A stretch of DNA of 64,000 nt from Oscillospiraceae bacterium (GCA_017828975.1 JAGAJN010000011.1:41601-105600); one strand, 5' to 3'. Positions 8,835-20,801 are shown, counted from the stretch's first letter. Numbers and translations: made by a program. Notes: generated by a model from the letters alone, not told the origin.

Positions 8835-8981
8835 ATACATTATACCTATCTGTGCCTTTGAATAATAGTGGATTTTTTAAAGGTTTTATGAATAAACTTC
8901 TAAATGTTACGTGTTGATTTAAATTTGGAAGTTGGGGGTCACATTGAGCTCAACACTACTGCAAAACCATTCCCCAAAAAT

Positions 8982-9011
8982 ACCGTTTATATCCCAAAAA
9001 CGACCACTTAT
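8982..9011 (+). promoter_or_regulatory. Direct repeat, candidate LytTR binding sites
   Basis: ACCGTTTAT at 8982-8990 and ACCACTTAT at 9003-9011 are 21 bases apart, two helical turns. Each is preceded by CCCAAAAA. The first copy fits the LytTR consensus [TA][AC][CA]GTTN[AG][TG] as I recall it; the second differs in two positions. They lie just upstream of the promoter of the LytTR gene itself. Confidence 0.65.
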
Positions 9012-9021
9012 ATAAAATCTG

Positions 9022-9050
9022 TTGCAATTACCGAAAATAAAAGTTATAAT
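9022..9050 (+). promoter_or_regulatory. Promoter of the LytTR-DUF3021 operon
   Basis: TTGCAA at 9022-9027 and TATAAT at 9045-9050, with a 17-base spacer. The start of transcription is predicted near 9057, just before the AGGAGGTGA ribosome site. Confidence 0.75.
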
Positions 9051-9074
9051 GTAATCACAACAGGAGGTGAAGCA

Positions 9075-9515
9075 ATGGATATTGAGATAAAGCTCGACCC
9101 GAATTATAAGACGCCGAAAATAATAGTTTTGACCGATAAGGTGACAGATGAAATAAACGCCCTTGTGTCAAGAATATCGGAAGAAGCTCCGCAGGTGATA
9201 GCAGGCTTTCGGGACAATATTCTTCGTATTATTGAGCAGGAAGAGATAATACGGGTGTATTCAAGCGGCGGAAAGATAATTGCAGTGACCGACAGCGGAG
9301 AATTTTTCCTCCGAAGCAGACTTTACGAGATCGAGGAGCGGCTTGACAGAGCAAGATTTGTGCGGATCTCCAATTCGGAGATAATCAATCTCGGCAGAGT
9401 CAAAAGCTTCGATCTGAGCTTTGTGGGGACAATATGCGTTTCCCTTTCCGATTCGACCGTTACTTATGTTTCCAGAAGATACGTTTCAAAGATCAAGAAA
9501 ATTTTAGGTGTATGA
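9075..9515 (+). CDS. LytTR-family DNA-binding regulator
   Basis: 146-residue regulator with a C-terminal LytTR domain from about residue 50 (strands YSSGGKIIAVTDSGEFFLRS, helix YEIEERLD, FVRISNSEIINLGRVKSFD) and no receiver domain. The N-terminal part (about residues 1-50) is a short alpha/beta extension typical of the stand-alone clostridial group. ATG at 9075 is chosen for the AGGAGGTGA site; the longer open frame starts inside the promoter. Such proteins regularly pair with DUF3021 membrane proteins, and this one does so after a 9-base gap. The membrane partner may control regulator activity. Autoregulation is likely from the upstream direct repeat. Confidence 0.93.
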   Translation: MDIEIKLDPNYKTPKIIVLTDKVTDEINALVSRISEEAPQVIAGFRDNILRIIEQEEIIRVYSSGGKIIAVTDSGEFFLRSRLYEIEERLDRARFVRISNSEIINLGRVKSFDLSFVGTICVSLSDSTVTYVSRRYVSKIKKILGV

Positions 9516-9524
9516 GGTGTTATT

Positions 9525-9974
9525 ATGAAAAAGAAAATTATTGAAAGAACCGTGCTTGGATTTTTTATCGGAATTGCAATAGGTCAGATAATCAGCGTCC
9601 TTATTTCTCTTATTGCGGGAAACGGCGAATTTCTCATCTGCGCTCCCGAATTTACGGCGCTTATGGGAAATGAAGCTGACGCAGCCGCAATACAGACCCT
9701 TCTTTGCGGAATTATGGGCATGGGTTACGCATCTGCGTCGCTCATATGGGAAAATGACAGACTGAGCATTGCCGCACAGACGGGAATATGCTTTGCGATC
9801 TATGCCGCCGCCACCCTCCCCATTGCATATTTCACAAGCTGGATGGAACATTCATTATCGGGCGTACTCGGATATGTAGGAATATTTGCGGCTTCATTCG
9901 TTTTTGTATGGGTCATTCAGTATCTGTCCTTAAAAAGCCGTATCAAAGCTATAAATGCAAAAATTAACGGCTGA
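9525..9974 (+). CDS. DUF3021-family membrane protein, partner of the LytTR regulator
   Basis: 149 residues with four predicted membrane segments (about residues 10-32, 60-76, 85-103, 111-135) and a short basic tail. Length, topology and position directly after a LytTR gene match DUF3021. The biochemical function of the family is not established; control of the neighbouring regulator is the usual inference. Confidence 0.87.
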   Translation: MKKKIIERTVLGFFIGIAIGQIISVLISLIAGNGEFLICAPEFTALMGNEADAAAIQTLLCGIMGMGYASASLIWENDRLSIAAQTGICFAIYAAATLPIAYFTSWMEHSLSGVLGYVGIFAASFVFVWVIQYLSLKSRIKAINAKING

Positions 9975-9995
9975 TTTTATCTTTCGTGAAAAAAA

Positions 9996-10029
9996 GAGGT
10001 CGCTGCAGCATTTATTCTGCAGCGACCTC
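9996..10029. terminator. Bidirectional terminator
   Basis: Perfect 13-bp stem GAGGTCGCTGCAG / CTGCAGCGACCTC with an 8-base loop. It is flanked by A-rich sequence on the left and T-rich sequence on the right, and serves both the DUF3021 gene (plus) and the YfhO gene (minus). Confidence 0.93.
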
Positions 10030-10042
10030 ATATTTTTTGAAA

Positions 10043-12793
10043 TTATTCCTCACTGTTTTCGGAAGCTTCCTCAGCCTTTTCGGGAACCTCCTCAGCTTCG
10101 GGAACAACAGGCAGCTGTTCGCCGTCATCGCCCTCCTCATAAACACGGTCAAGCAGACGCTTTTCATGCTTTCTCTCGTAAATGCCCATAAGCACCACGA
10201 TAACAATGCCCACAGCGGAAAGCACCATACCCAGCGCAAGTCCCGCAGGGAAGAAACGCATTTCAACGGTATGCTGTCCCGCTTTCATGGGAACGCCTAT
10301 GAGCGCACCGCAAAGCTTAACGGTATCCACTTTTTCGCCGTCAACCCAAACCGTCCAGCCGGGCTCGTTGGTGATGGTTGTGAACATATAGCCGTCCTTG
10401 TCGGCGTTGATAGTGCCCTTTAAGTGGTCCTCCCTGAAATAGGTTATCTCAAAGGGATTTGCCGCCAGCTTCTCATAAGCCGCCTTGAACGCTGTTTCGT
10501 CCAGATAGTAGAACCACTGGTCCTTCATAAGCAGCTCGTTTTTGTCGTCGGCAAGGGTGCATATAAGGGAAATTTCCTCCCCCGGCTCATATCTGCCCAG
10601 ATTTTGGATAACCATATTTCCCGTCTTGTAATAGTAGTCCAGAAACTCCTTGTTCAGCCAGAGATTTACCTTTCTTTCGTAGGAGCTGGGAAGATACATA
10701 TAGATAGTATCGGAGGTCGGCGCATTGATAAAGAACTCAACCTGCGCATTGTCCCCCTCAACGATAGGCGTATACTTGGAATGGTCGCCGTAAGTCGAAC
10801 TCTTGACATTCTCGGGAACAACTCTCGAAACCTCAATAGGCTTGAAATATTCCGTATAATCCGCCGAAATAAGTGCGGAAAGCAGCTTATTCTGATTGAT
10901 AAACGGGTTCTCATTCTCGATATTTACCGTCAGAATGGACTTATCCGCCATAAATCCGATGGGCAGAGCATAGGGGTTTTCGTAAACATAGAACTTGGTC
11001 TTTTCGTTTTCCTTTGTGGTCACAAGCTCGGTGTAATGCTTGGAAACAGGCTCCTTGGCAACTACTCCGCTTTCGTTCTTGTCGCCCTTTTCCATAACAT
11101 ATTTTATGCCGAAAATGGAGTCGGTAACGTAGGTAGCGCCCTTATACTTTATATAGTGTCCGCCGTAGGAGAAGCCCAGCTTGCGGAGCATCTGGATAGG
11201 TCCCGCATTCAGCGTGGAGCTTGAGTGGGAAATTCCGAAGCTGCCGAATGCCATAGCGTCATTTACGGTGCGGTGATAGTTCTTTTCTATTCGGTAAACG
11301 CCGTTGTCCATGGTCTGAATGTCGTCCACAACAGCCCGACCAAGGGTGATATAGTCGTTATAGGAGGAATATTTTGAGTAAACAACGTCCTTGTTGATAG
11401 CGTCAAGATTCCAGAGAGTTGTACCAAACATTTCGGCGCAGACAAGTATCACAAGGGCAAGTGCCGAAGAACCCTTGCCAAAATTCTTTCTGAGGAAATA
11501 CAGAGCAATTCCGTATATCGCCAGACAGCCGATGGCAAACCATACCGTGTAAATAAGGTCAAGCTCTCTGAATTCCTCCTTGTCAAGGAGAATGACGTAA
11601 ACAAACAGTCCGAAGAAAACGCCGCCTATTTCCCCTGCGGATATGCCGTCAAGATGCTCAAAAGCGTCCGCAGCCATCAGGATAAGCACAAAGCTGAAGG
11701 TGAACGAATAGCGGTAGGGCAGCCAGTTTGGTACCTGGAAGCCGTGCCACGCTATATCCAGATTGGAGATGTACATGGACATGAGAATGACCGTCAGCAG
11801 GAAAACTCCGCCGAATTTGCGGCTTGCGGGTATCTTCTTGTTCATAAAGAACAGGGGGATAAGGATAAGCGTCAGACAGCCGCAGAATACCACGGGAGAG
11901 CCCTCGGGACGGCAGGTGTCATAGGTGTTCGGCAGGAGATTTGTGAAGAAGTCGAACATATCAAACTGAGTTTTCCACTCAAATTTGGGGTCGGTGAAAT
12001 CGAATTTGCCAAGCTTCAGAGAATTGTAAAGGGGCAGCAGTATCCACGCCGAGCAAAGTGCCGCCGTAATTCCACTGACACCGAACCAGAAGCCCTTTGT
12101 AATAAAGCTGTAAAGGGCAGCCTCCCTGTCCTTTCTGATAAAAAAGAAATAGTACAGGAAGTAAAGCACGGAGAAAAACGCTATCATCCAGCCAATGTAG
12201 AAATTAGCCATAAACATCAGCGCAAGAGGGATAATGAACCAAAGCTTTTTCCCCTCCTCCACAAGCTTTTCTATGCCGTAGCAGATAAAGGGCAGATACA
12301 CAAGACCGTCCAGCCACATGGGATTCATCAGCTGCACAATAACGTAGGACATAAGCGAATAGCAGATGCCGAAGATAAGCGCCGTGGAGTTGTGCGCCTC
12401 CTTTGAGCGGCGCATATACCAGCAAAGAGCCACCGACGCCGCTCCCACCTTGCACAGCTGCATTATCAGCAGCGACTCGGTTATCATGGACCGTGGCAGA
12501 AGCATTACTATCAGTGTAAACGGGCTTGCCAGATAATAGGCAAATATTCCCATTATCTCGCCCGACAGATTTCTGCTCCACGAGATAAACGGACTTCCGT
12601 CAAAATGGAAAATATCCCTTAGATTCTCAAAATAGTAAACATACTGACCGTTCAGGTCAAGCACCAGCACGGAATTATCCCCGAACGGGTGAACGCCGAA
12701 GCAGGCGTATGCAGCAAACAATATTACCGCAGGTATAAAAAACGCACAGATATACAGGCGGTTTCTTTTAGCGGCTTCCAGCAGCTTTTTCAC
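10043..12793 (-). CDS. YfhO-family multi-pass membrane protein
   Basis: 916 residues. The N-terminal two thirds hold about a dozen membrane helices, beginning with a helix and a DLNGQYVYYFENLRD loop typical of YfhO. The C-terminal part is a large beta-rich extracytoplasmic region, then a last helix and a Glu-rich cytoplasmic tail. YfhO proteins belong to the GT-C-like group; in Bacillus and Listeria, relatives help glycosylate lipoteichoic acid or other surface polymers using lipid-linked sugars. The start is GTG, fixed by GGAGG six bases upstream. Likely monocistronic. Exact substrate unknown. Confidence 0.9.
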   Translation of the reverse strand: MKKLLEAAKRNRLYICAFFIPAVILFAAYACFGVHPFGDNSVLVLDLNGQYVYYFENLRDIFHFDGSPFISWSRNLSGEIMGIFAYYLASPFTLIVMLLPRSMITESLLIMQLCKVGAASVALCWYMRRSKEAHNSTALIFGICYSLMSYVIVQLMNPMWLDGLVYLPFICYGIEKLVEEGKKLWFIIPLALMFMANFYIGWMIAFFSVLYFLYYFFFIRKDREAALYSFITKGFWFGVSGITAALCSAWILLPLYNSLKLGKFDFTDPKFEWKTQFDMFDFFTNLLPNTYDTCRPEGSPVVFCGCLTLILIPLFFMNKKIPASRKFGGVFLLTVILMSMYISNLDIAWHGFQVPNWLPYRYSFTFSFVLILMAADAFEHLDGISAGEIGGVFFGLFVYVILLDKEEFRELDLIYTVWFAIGCLAIYGIALYFLRKNFGKGSSALALVILVCAEMFGTTLWNLDAINKDVVYSKYSSYNDYITLGRAVVDDIQTMDNGVYRIEKNYHRTVNDAMAFGSFGISHSSSTLNAGPIQMLRKLGFSYGGHYIKYKGATYVTDSIFGIKYVMEKGDKNESGVVAKEPVSKHYTELVTTKENEKTKFYVYENPYALPIGFMADKSILTVNIENENPFINQNKLLSALISADYTEYFKPIEVSRVVPENVKSSTYGDHSKYTPIVEGDNAQVEFFINAPTSDTIYMYLPSSYERKVNLWLNKEFLDYYYKTGNMVIQNLGRYEPGEEISLICTLADDKNELLMKDQWFYYLDETAFKAAYEKLAANPFEITYFREDHLKGTINADKDGYMFTTITNEPGWTVWVDGEKVDTVKLCGALIGVPMKAGQHTVEMRFFPAGLALGMVLSAVGIVIVVLMGIYERKHEKRLLDRVYEEGDDGEQLPVVPEAEEVPEKAEEASENSEE

Positions 12794-13139
12794 AATGATC
12801 CTCCTAAATTCAAATTTGCATTAGTTGGCATACCTTATTATTATATACCAATTCGGAGAAAAAAACAAGAGAAATCTTCTGAATAATGGCAAAATTCACG
12901 AGAAATTTTTCAAAACAAGCCCTGTTGAACATTTTAATGCGGTTTAATATGGCAAAATATCCAAATGATACAGCTTGATAAAAGTTTTTTTGTGCAATCC
13001 TACAAATTAAAGTTTTCCGTGCAACAAAACCCAATTTCTTTTGCACTAATTTAATGACAGGTCTTTTAAAAGAGAAAAAAATGTGGTATAATGTCATTAT
13101 CAATCTGTATTTTAAATGCAGAACGAGGTGATATTCAGA
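12794..13139. promoter_or_regulatory. Divergent promoter region, yfhO-like / sigma factor
   Basis: AT-rich gap. The minus strand shows TTGTTT-N17-TATAAT reading towards the YfhO gene, near 12836-12865. The plus strand has an extended -10, TGTGGTATAAT, with TATAAT at 13087-13092, reading towards the sigma factor; its -35 is poor. Several GTGCAA words occur in between, but I see no clear operator or RNA structure. Confidence 0.6.
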
Positions 13140-13691
13140 ATGGAAAATAACTTTGCCGAATTAGTGCAGAAGTCACGAAACGGCGACGCAGATGCTTTCG
13201 CTCAACTTTACTCCCTTGTGTATAAGGACTTATACCGAGTAGCTCTCTTTAACCTGAACAATCAGCACGACGCTTCCGATGCCGTCAGTGAAACGGTGCT
13301 CGATGCGTTCTCCTCCATAAAAAATCTCAGAAATGAAGATGCGTTCAAGGGCTGGATCATGAAGATCCTTACTGCAAAGATAAAAAATAAGCAGAAGGAA
13401 TATGTACAGATAAAAAATGACCAAATTAGCCTTGACGATTTGGACGATAAAGATACAGAGCTGTCCTATGAGATGAATTACAGCGGCGGTGAGCTGGCGG
13501 AGGATTTTAAGAAGCTTGATAAGGATGAAAGACTTGTGCTGTCACTCAGCGTAGTTTCAGGCTATAAAAGCGAAGAGATCGCCAAGATGACCGGTATGAA
13601 CGCTAATACTGTCAGATCAAAGGCGGCAAGAGCAAAGCTGAAGCTGAAAGAGCTGATAACAGGCAGGAAATCTTTGGGAAAGGAGGAATAA
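13140..13691 (+). CDS. ECF-type RNA polymerase sigma factor
   Basis: 183 residues. Region 2 is at about residues 10-75 (ADAFAQLYSLVYKDLYRVALF...DASDAVSETVLDAF), followed by an acidic linker, and region 4 at about 120-175 (LDKDERLVLSLSVVSGYKSEEIAKMTGMNANTVRSKAARAK). The ATG at 13140 follows GAGGTG at 9 bases; an upstream ATG at 13116 has no ribosome site. The next gene starts two bases after the stop and encodes a membrane beta-propeller protein, the likely anti-sigma or sensor partner. Confidence 0.94.
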   Translation: MENNFAELVQKSRNGDADAFAQLYSLVYKDLYRVALFNLNNQHDASDAVSETVLDAFSSIKNLRNEDAFKGWIMKILTAKIKNKQKEYVQIKNDQISLDDLDDKDTELSYEMNYSGGELAEDFKKLDKDERLVLSLSVVSGYKSEEIAKMTGMNANTVRSKAARAKLKLKELITGRKSLGKEE

Positions 13692-13693
13692 GC

Positions 13694-15580
13694 ATGACAT
13701 TTGATGAAAAATTATCGATGCTGGCAGAGGAAATAGAAATACCTTCCGAGCTTGAACCCGAAAATATTGCAAAGCTGCTCAAAACGGCAAACAAAGAAAA
13801 CAGCGGCAGACATATAGAAATGACCGCAGCCGAAACAAAGATAAAGAAAACAGAAGCAGCTTCAGTGAAGAACAAAAGAAAGCATATTGCAATGCGGTCT
13901 GTGGCAGTCGCCGCAGCGTGTTTGGCACTTGTTACGGGCGTTTGGCTGTATAGGGACGGAACTGATGAGGAATCCATCGACTTCGGTGAGCCAATCAGCT
14001 ATGCAGACGTGAAGCAGCCCGAATCCTACGGCGACCTTTACGGTTACATCAGAGATATTTATTTAAACGGCGGTGAAGATCCGTCGGCAGCGTTTGTCGT
14101 ATCTGCACCGACAAGCAAAACTGCGGGACGCTTTACCGAGCTTCCCGACGGAGTTTCTTCCTCGGATATTATTAAGACCGACGGCAGCAATATCTACTAT
14201 CTCAGCGGCGGTGTGCTGAATGTCATCAAAACTGCGGACGGTTCTATGGAAGTTTGCCAAAAGATAGAAAACGAAGGCAAAACTCCCGTGGATATGTTTA
14301 TCAGCGCAGGACGTCTTGTGCTTATATCCGAAAGCCGTATAAAGGTTTCGGATTCCTCCGCCGACGATGTGCCTTGTATTGTCGCTGATATTTACAGTAT
14401 CGGCGAGGACGGCGCAAGTCCCATCTCCACGGTAACACAGCCGGGCAGCTATACATCTGCAAGAATGGTTGACGGCTCTCTGTATATGGTTACCGCATAT
14501 AATAAATACCAGCACAAGCCCCTCGAAAACGAGGAGGATCTTGACAATTTCGTTCCCGTGTACTATGTAAACGGCGAAAAGCGCCACGTTTCGGCAGAGG
14601 ATATTGTTATCCCCTCCAACGCCGCCAATACCGATTACACTCTTATTTCGGGAATAAACTGCGCAGACAGTCCCAAGGAGGTCAGCGTTTCCGCAGTGCT
14701 TGGCACAGGCGATTACGTTTACTGCTCCGCCGACAGGCTTTATGTTGCGGGAACAGGCTATAAGGATACTGCCTATACCGTCGTAACAAGCTTCGGGCTT
14801 GAGAATGGTACCGCAGTCTACCGTGCAAGCGGCGCTGTGGAAGGTACTGTTATAAGTCCCACATCAATGGGCAGCAGAAACGGCAGCTTTATGCTTGCAG
14901 CGTCAGCCCGTGACAGCAAAACGGGCGAGGTTTCCACAGCAGTTTATATCCTCAATGATAATATGATAGTTTCCGGCAGTGCAGGAAAGCTTCTGCCGGG
15001 TACAACGGTTTCCGACGTGAGATTTGCCGAAGGCTGCGCCGCTCTTTACAGCGCAGATTCCGACGAACCGCTTATGGTCATTGACCTGACCAATGAAGCC
15101 GCTCCCGTACAGACAGACAAGGTCCCTGCCGCCGCATCAAAGATAGAATTCGGCTCAGGCAGACTTCTCGGTGCCGAAAAAGCGGTAAACGAGGACGGCA
15201 GTCAGTCCCTGAAGCTTACGGTATATAACGCCGCAGACCTATCACCCGTTCACGAAATATCCACGGACGGATTTGCGGATTGCAATTCCGAAGCGTTCAC
15301 AAACCCCAACGCTATCCTGACAGACAGCGAAAACGGACTTGTGGGAATCCCCTATTACTGCCACGACGAATTCGGCACCAGAGTGCTTTACACAGTCTGG
15401 AGCTATGATGACAGTATGGGCTTCACACAGATAGGTCAGCTGGAATATGCCGACCTGGACGACAGTTTGGTATTCCGCAGAGGTGTCATTATCGGGAACA
15501 CATTCTACGCTATCGGCGACGGACGTGTAGTTTCCGCAGAAGCTTCCACCTTCAAGGTAATTGACACACTCCTCTTTTAA
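13694..15580 (+). CDS. Membrane-anchored beta-propeller protein, probable anti-sigma partner
   Basis: 628 residues: a cytoplasmic N-terminus of about 65 residues, a single membrane helix (about 68-85, SVAVAAACLALVTGVWLY), then a large outer-face domain built of repeated beta strands. The outer part matches the secreted beta-propeller group (PF09826-like; AGRLVLISES, RMVDGSLYMVTAYN, TVWSYDDSMGFTQIGQLEY). In Clostridia such proteins are often encoded straight after ECF sigma factors, as here. The N-terminus has no recognisable zinc-type anti-sigma motif, so sigma binding is inferred from context and topology. What the propeller senses is unknown. Confidence 0.82.
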   Translation: MTFDEKLSMLAEEIEIPSELEPENIAKLLKTANKENSGRHIEMTAAETKIKKTEAASVKNKRKHIAMRSVAVAAACLALVTGVWLYRDGTDEESIDFGEPISYADVKQPESYGDLYGYIRDIYLNGGEDPSAAFVVSAPTSKTAGRFTELPDGVSSSDIIKTDGSNIYYLSGGVLNVIKTADGSMEVCQKIENEGKTPVDMFISAGRLVLISESRIKVSDSSADDVPCIVADIYSIGEDGASPISTVTQPGSYTSARMVDGSLYMVTAYNKYQHKPLENEEDLDNFVPVYYVNGEKRHVSAEDIVIPSNAANTDYTLISGINCADSPKEVSVSAVLGTGDYVYCSADRLYVAGTGYKDTAYTVVTSFGLENGTAVYRASGAVEGTVISPTSMGSRNGSFMLAASARDSKTGEVSTAVYILNDNMIVSGSAGKLLPGTTVSDVRFAEGCAALYSADSDEPLMVIDLTNEAAPVQTDKVPAAASKIEFGSGRLLGAEKAVNEDGSQSLKLTVYNAADLSPVHEISTDGFADCNSEAFTNPNAILTDSENGLVGIPYYCHDEFGTRVLYTVWSYDDSMGFTQIGQLEYADLDDSLVFRRGVIIGNTFYAIGDGRVVSAEASTFKVIDTLLF

Positions 15581-15667
15581 ATCAAGTTTTCTTCATTTTT
15601 TCTCCTAAAATATATAATCCGTTAAATCAGCGTTTCTGTATGGGAACGCTGATTTGCTGTGACAAAC

Positions 15668-15705
15668 AAAAAGCTCCGAAGGCTCAGTGCCCTCGGAGTT
15701 TTTGG
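15668..15705. terminator. Bidirectional terminator
   Basis: Stem around CTCCGAAGG / CCCTCGGAG with A-rich and T-rich flanks, between the converging beta-propeller gene and the beta-galactosidase gene. A further hairpin AATCAGCGTT / AACGCTGATT lies at 15625-15655 without a T-run. Confidence 0.8.
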
Positions 15706-15723
15706 TTTGTAGATAGCCGCAAA

Positions 15724-18798
<3,075 letters not shown>

Positions 18799-18828
18799 TT
18801 ATCCTTATCGCCGACCGGTGATGCCTTA

Positions 18829-18857
18829 ATTATACACACTATTGACTTGAACGTCAA
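18829..18857 (-). promoter_or_regulatory. Promoter of the beta-galactosidase gene
   Basis: On the minus strand, TTGACG (plus coordinates 18852-18857), a 17-base spacer and TATAAT (18829-18834): a near-consensus promoter. Its -35 lies in the right arm of the palindrome at 18841-18858. Confidence 0.85.
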
Positions 18858-18870
18858 TAAATGATATTAT
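18841..18870 (+). promoter_or_regulatory. Promoter of the AraC-type regulator with shared palindrome
   Basis: Plus strand TTGACT at 18842-18847, 17-base spacer, TATTAT at 18865-18870. The palindrome ATTGAC-N6-GTCAAT (18841-18858) holds the -35 boxes of both divergent promoters, so one bound protein could control both. Confidence 0.78.
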
Positions 18871-18904
18871 CATTATATAACAATATGAATATGGAGATGA
18901 TATT

Positions 18905-19717
18905 TTGTTTTTCTGCGATTACCCGATAATACGGGACGAAAAAGAGCTGCCCCTTTTCCTCCTAAATATGGGGCAGCACTACTGTCAGGACCATATCATC
19001 AGGGCGGAGGGCTACCCCTGTCCGCAGATACTGTACTGCACGAAGGGAAGCGGAACTCTTATAACAGACGGAGAAAAAATACCTGTACCGCCCTGCACAG
19101 CTATCTTTCTGCCCGCCTTTTATCCACATGAATATTATCCCAAGGAGGATATCTGGGACATTCACTGGGTAGTTCCGTCAGGGTATGCCGCAGAGAATAT
19201 CCTAAAGCATTTCGGGCTTTCCGAACCAAAGGTCTTTGAGCTTAACGAGGTCAAAACGCTGGAGCATATTTTCCGAAAAATGCACGAAGCTGTCCGCTCG
19301 GACAGAGTTTTCGGAAACTATCGCGCATCGGGGTACTTGTACGATTTTCTCATTGAAATATATCATCAGACAGCCTGTTTCGGAACGTCCGCAGCACCCA
19401 ACACCGCACTTATGAAGGCTGTTGACCATATCAATTTCAGCTATGCTTCTCCCATTTCCATGGACGACCTCTGCTCGGTTTCGGGAGTATCAAAGCAGTA
19501 TCTGTGCCTGCTTTTCCGAAAGACCTTTAACTCCCGCCCTATGGAATACATCGCAAAATGCCGCATACAGAAAGCAAAGGAGCTGCTTACGGGTTCCGAT
19601 ATGACCATCGAGGAGATAGCCGCCGCAACGGGCTTCTGCACGGCAAGCTATTTCTGCAAGCTGTTTAAAAGATACGAAGGCATCACGCCGACACATTTCA
19701 AAAATACTGTAAACTGA
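18905..19717 (+). CDS. AraC-family transcriptional regulator
   Basis: 270 residues. An N-terminal cupin-like sugar-sensing domain (about 20-110, ...ILYCTKGSGTLITDGEKIPV) is followed by two helix-turn-helix motifs (about 175-265; MDDLCSVSGVSKQYLCLLFRKTF and IEEIAAATGFCTASYFCKLFKR). The start is TTG, eight bases after GGAG; an overlapping ATG is out of frame. Divergent from the beta-galactosidase and probably its regulator. Confidence 0.93.
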   Translation: MFFCDYPIIRDEKELPLFLLNMGQHYCQDHIIRAEGYPCPQILYCTKGSGTLITDGEKIPVPPCTAIFLPAFYPHEYYPKEDIWDIHWVVPSGYAAENILKHFGLSEPKVFELNEVKTLEHIFRKMHEAVRSDRVFGNYRASGYLYDFLIEIYHQTACFGTSAAPNTALMKAVDHINFSYASPISMDDLCSVSGVSKQYLCLLFRKTFNSRPMEYIAKCRIQKAKELLTGSDMTIEEIAAATGFCTASYFCKLFKRYEGITPTHFKNTVN

Positions 19718-19729
19718 AGCCTTAATTCG

Positions 19730-20638
19730 TCAGCCTTCAAGATACCTCTCCGCCTCATAAACGCAGCAGGCACCGTCCGCAGCGGCGGTTATGACCTGAC
19801 GAAGCGGTTTTGTGCGGACATCTCCCGCAGCGAAAATGCCCTTTGCGGAAGTCACGCAGTCCTCCCCCGCAATAACGTAGCCCTCAGGGGTCAGCTCGGC
19901 AACACCCCGAAGCGGCTCGCTGTTGGGCGTTGTTCCCACAGCCACGAAAACGCCGTCAACTGCAAGCCTTTCGGTATTTCCGTCACGGGAAATTTCTATC
20001 CCACCGACCTTTTTATCTCCGTAGATCTCGGCGGGGACAGCACTCATTACGGGCACGATATTTTCTATCTTCGACACCTTTTCCTGTAAGCTCTTGTTAG
20101 CACGGAAGCTGTCACGCCGATGGATAAGATACACCTTTTCGGCAAGCTTTGACAGGAACACCGCCTCGCCCAGAGCCGTATCGCCGCCGCCGACTATCGC
20201 AACTGTCTTTCCCTTGTAAAACGCACCGTCGCAGACAGCGCAGTAGGAAACTCCCTTTCCCGAAAATTCCTCCTCGCCCTTAACTCCCAGCCGTCTGTGA
20301 GATGCGCCCGCAGCGTAAATGACGGTTTTTGTGAGATAGCTTTCGCCGTCTGACAGCTTTATTCGGTAATTGCCGTCCTCGGGATTTATCTCCGAAACAT
20401 CGCCCTCAACAAATTCCGTGCCCATGCTTTCAGCGTGGCTCCTGAATTTTTCGCCCATATCAAAGCCGTTTGTTGCGGGCAGTCCGAGATAGTTGTCCAC
20501 ACATTCGCTCTCGGCTATCTGACCCGTGCCCATAAACACCTTTTCTATCACAATAAATCTCATAGAAGCCCGTCCCGCATAGACAGCGGCGGAAAGTCCC
20601 GCAGGTCCGCTTCCGATAATAACAGTATCGTATAACAT
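19730..20638 (-). CDS. trxB: Thioredoxin reductase (NADPH)
   Basis: 302 residues, the standard length for low-molecular-weight thioredoxin reductase. FAD-binding IIGSGPAGLSAAVYAGRAS is at the N-terminus, redox CAVC (family usual CATC) at about residue 133, NADPH-binding VGGGDTALGEA at about 150, and the C-terminal FAD segment GIFAAGDVRTKPLRQ. It reduces thioredoxin in the cytosol. Single gene with its own promoter: TTGATA-N17-TAAAAT on the minus strand, plus coordinates 20701-20729. Confidence 0.95.
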   Translation of the reverse strand: MLYDTVIIGSGPAGLSAAVYAGRASMRFIVIEKVFMGTGQIAESECVDNYLGLPATNGFDMGEKFRSHAESMGTEFVEGDVSEINPEDGNYRIKLSDGESYLTKTVIYAAGASHRRLGVKGEEEFSGKGVSYCAVCDGAFYKGKTVAIVGGGDTALGEAVFLSKLAEKVYLIHRRDSFRANKSLQEKVSKIENIVPVMSAVPAEIYGDKKVGGIEISRDGNTERLAVDGVFVAVGTTPNSEPLRGVAELTPEGYVIAGEDCVTSAKGIFAAGDVRTKPLRQVITAAADGACCVYEAERYLEG

Positions 20639-20772
20639 TTTATCAGTCCTTATAAGCTATTTACAGCAGAATTTCCGCAAAAAACCTGCCATATACTGAT
20701 ATTTTACCACAAAATAAGTATATTATCAAGTCATTTTTTCGCAAATCCCACAAAAAATTGTCATTATCCTTA

Positions 20773-20801
20773 TTGACATTTATGGATTGCAATGCTATAA
20801 T
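20773..20801 (+). promoter_or_regulatory. Promoter of the chemoreceptor gene
   Basis: TTGACA at 20773-20778, 17-base spacer, TATAAT at 20796-20801: a perfect consensus promoter 48 bases before the start codon. This is notable for a chemotaxis gene, because it is of the housekeeping rather than the sigma-28 type. Confidence 0.88.

Noticed and set aside
15625-15655. Hairpin AATCAGCGTT/AACGCTGATT as a second terminator
   Set aside because: No T-run follows; it is mentioned only alongside the real terminator at 15668-15705.
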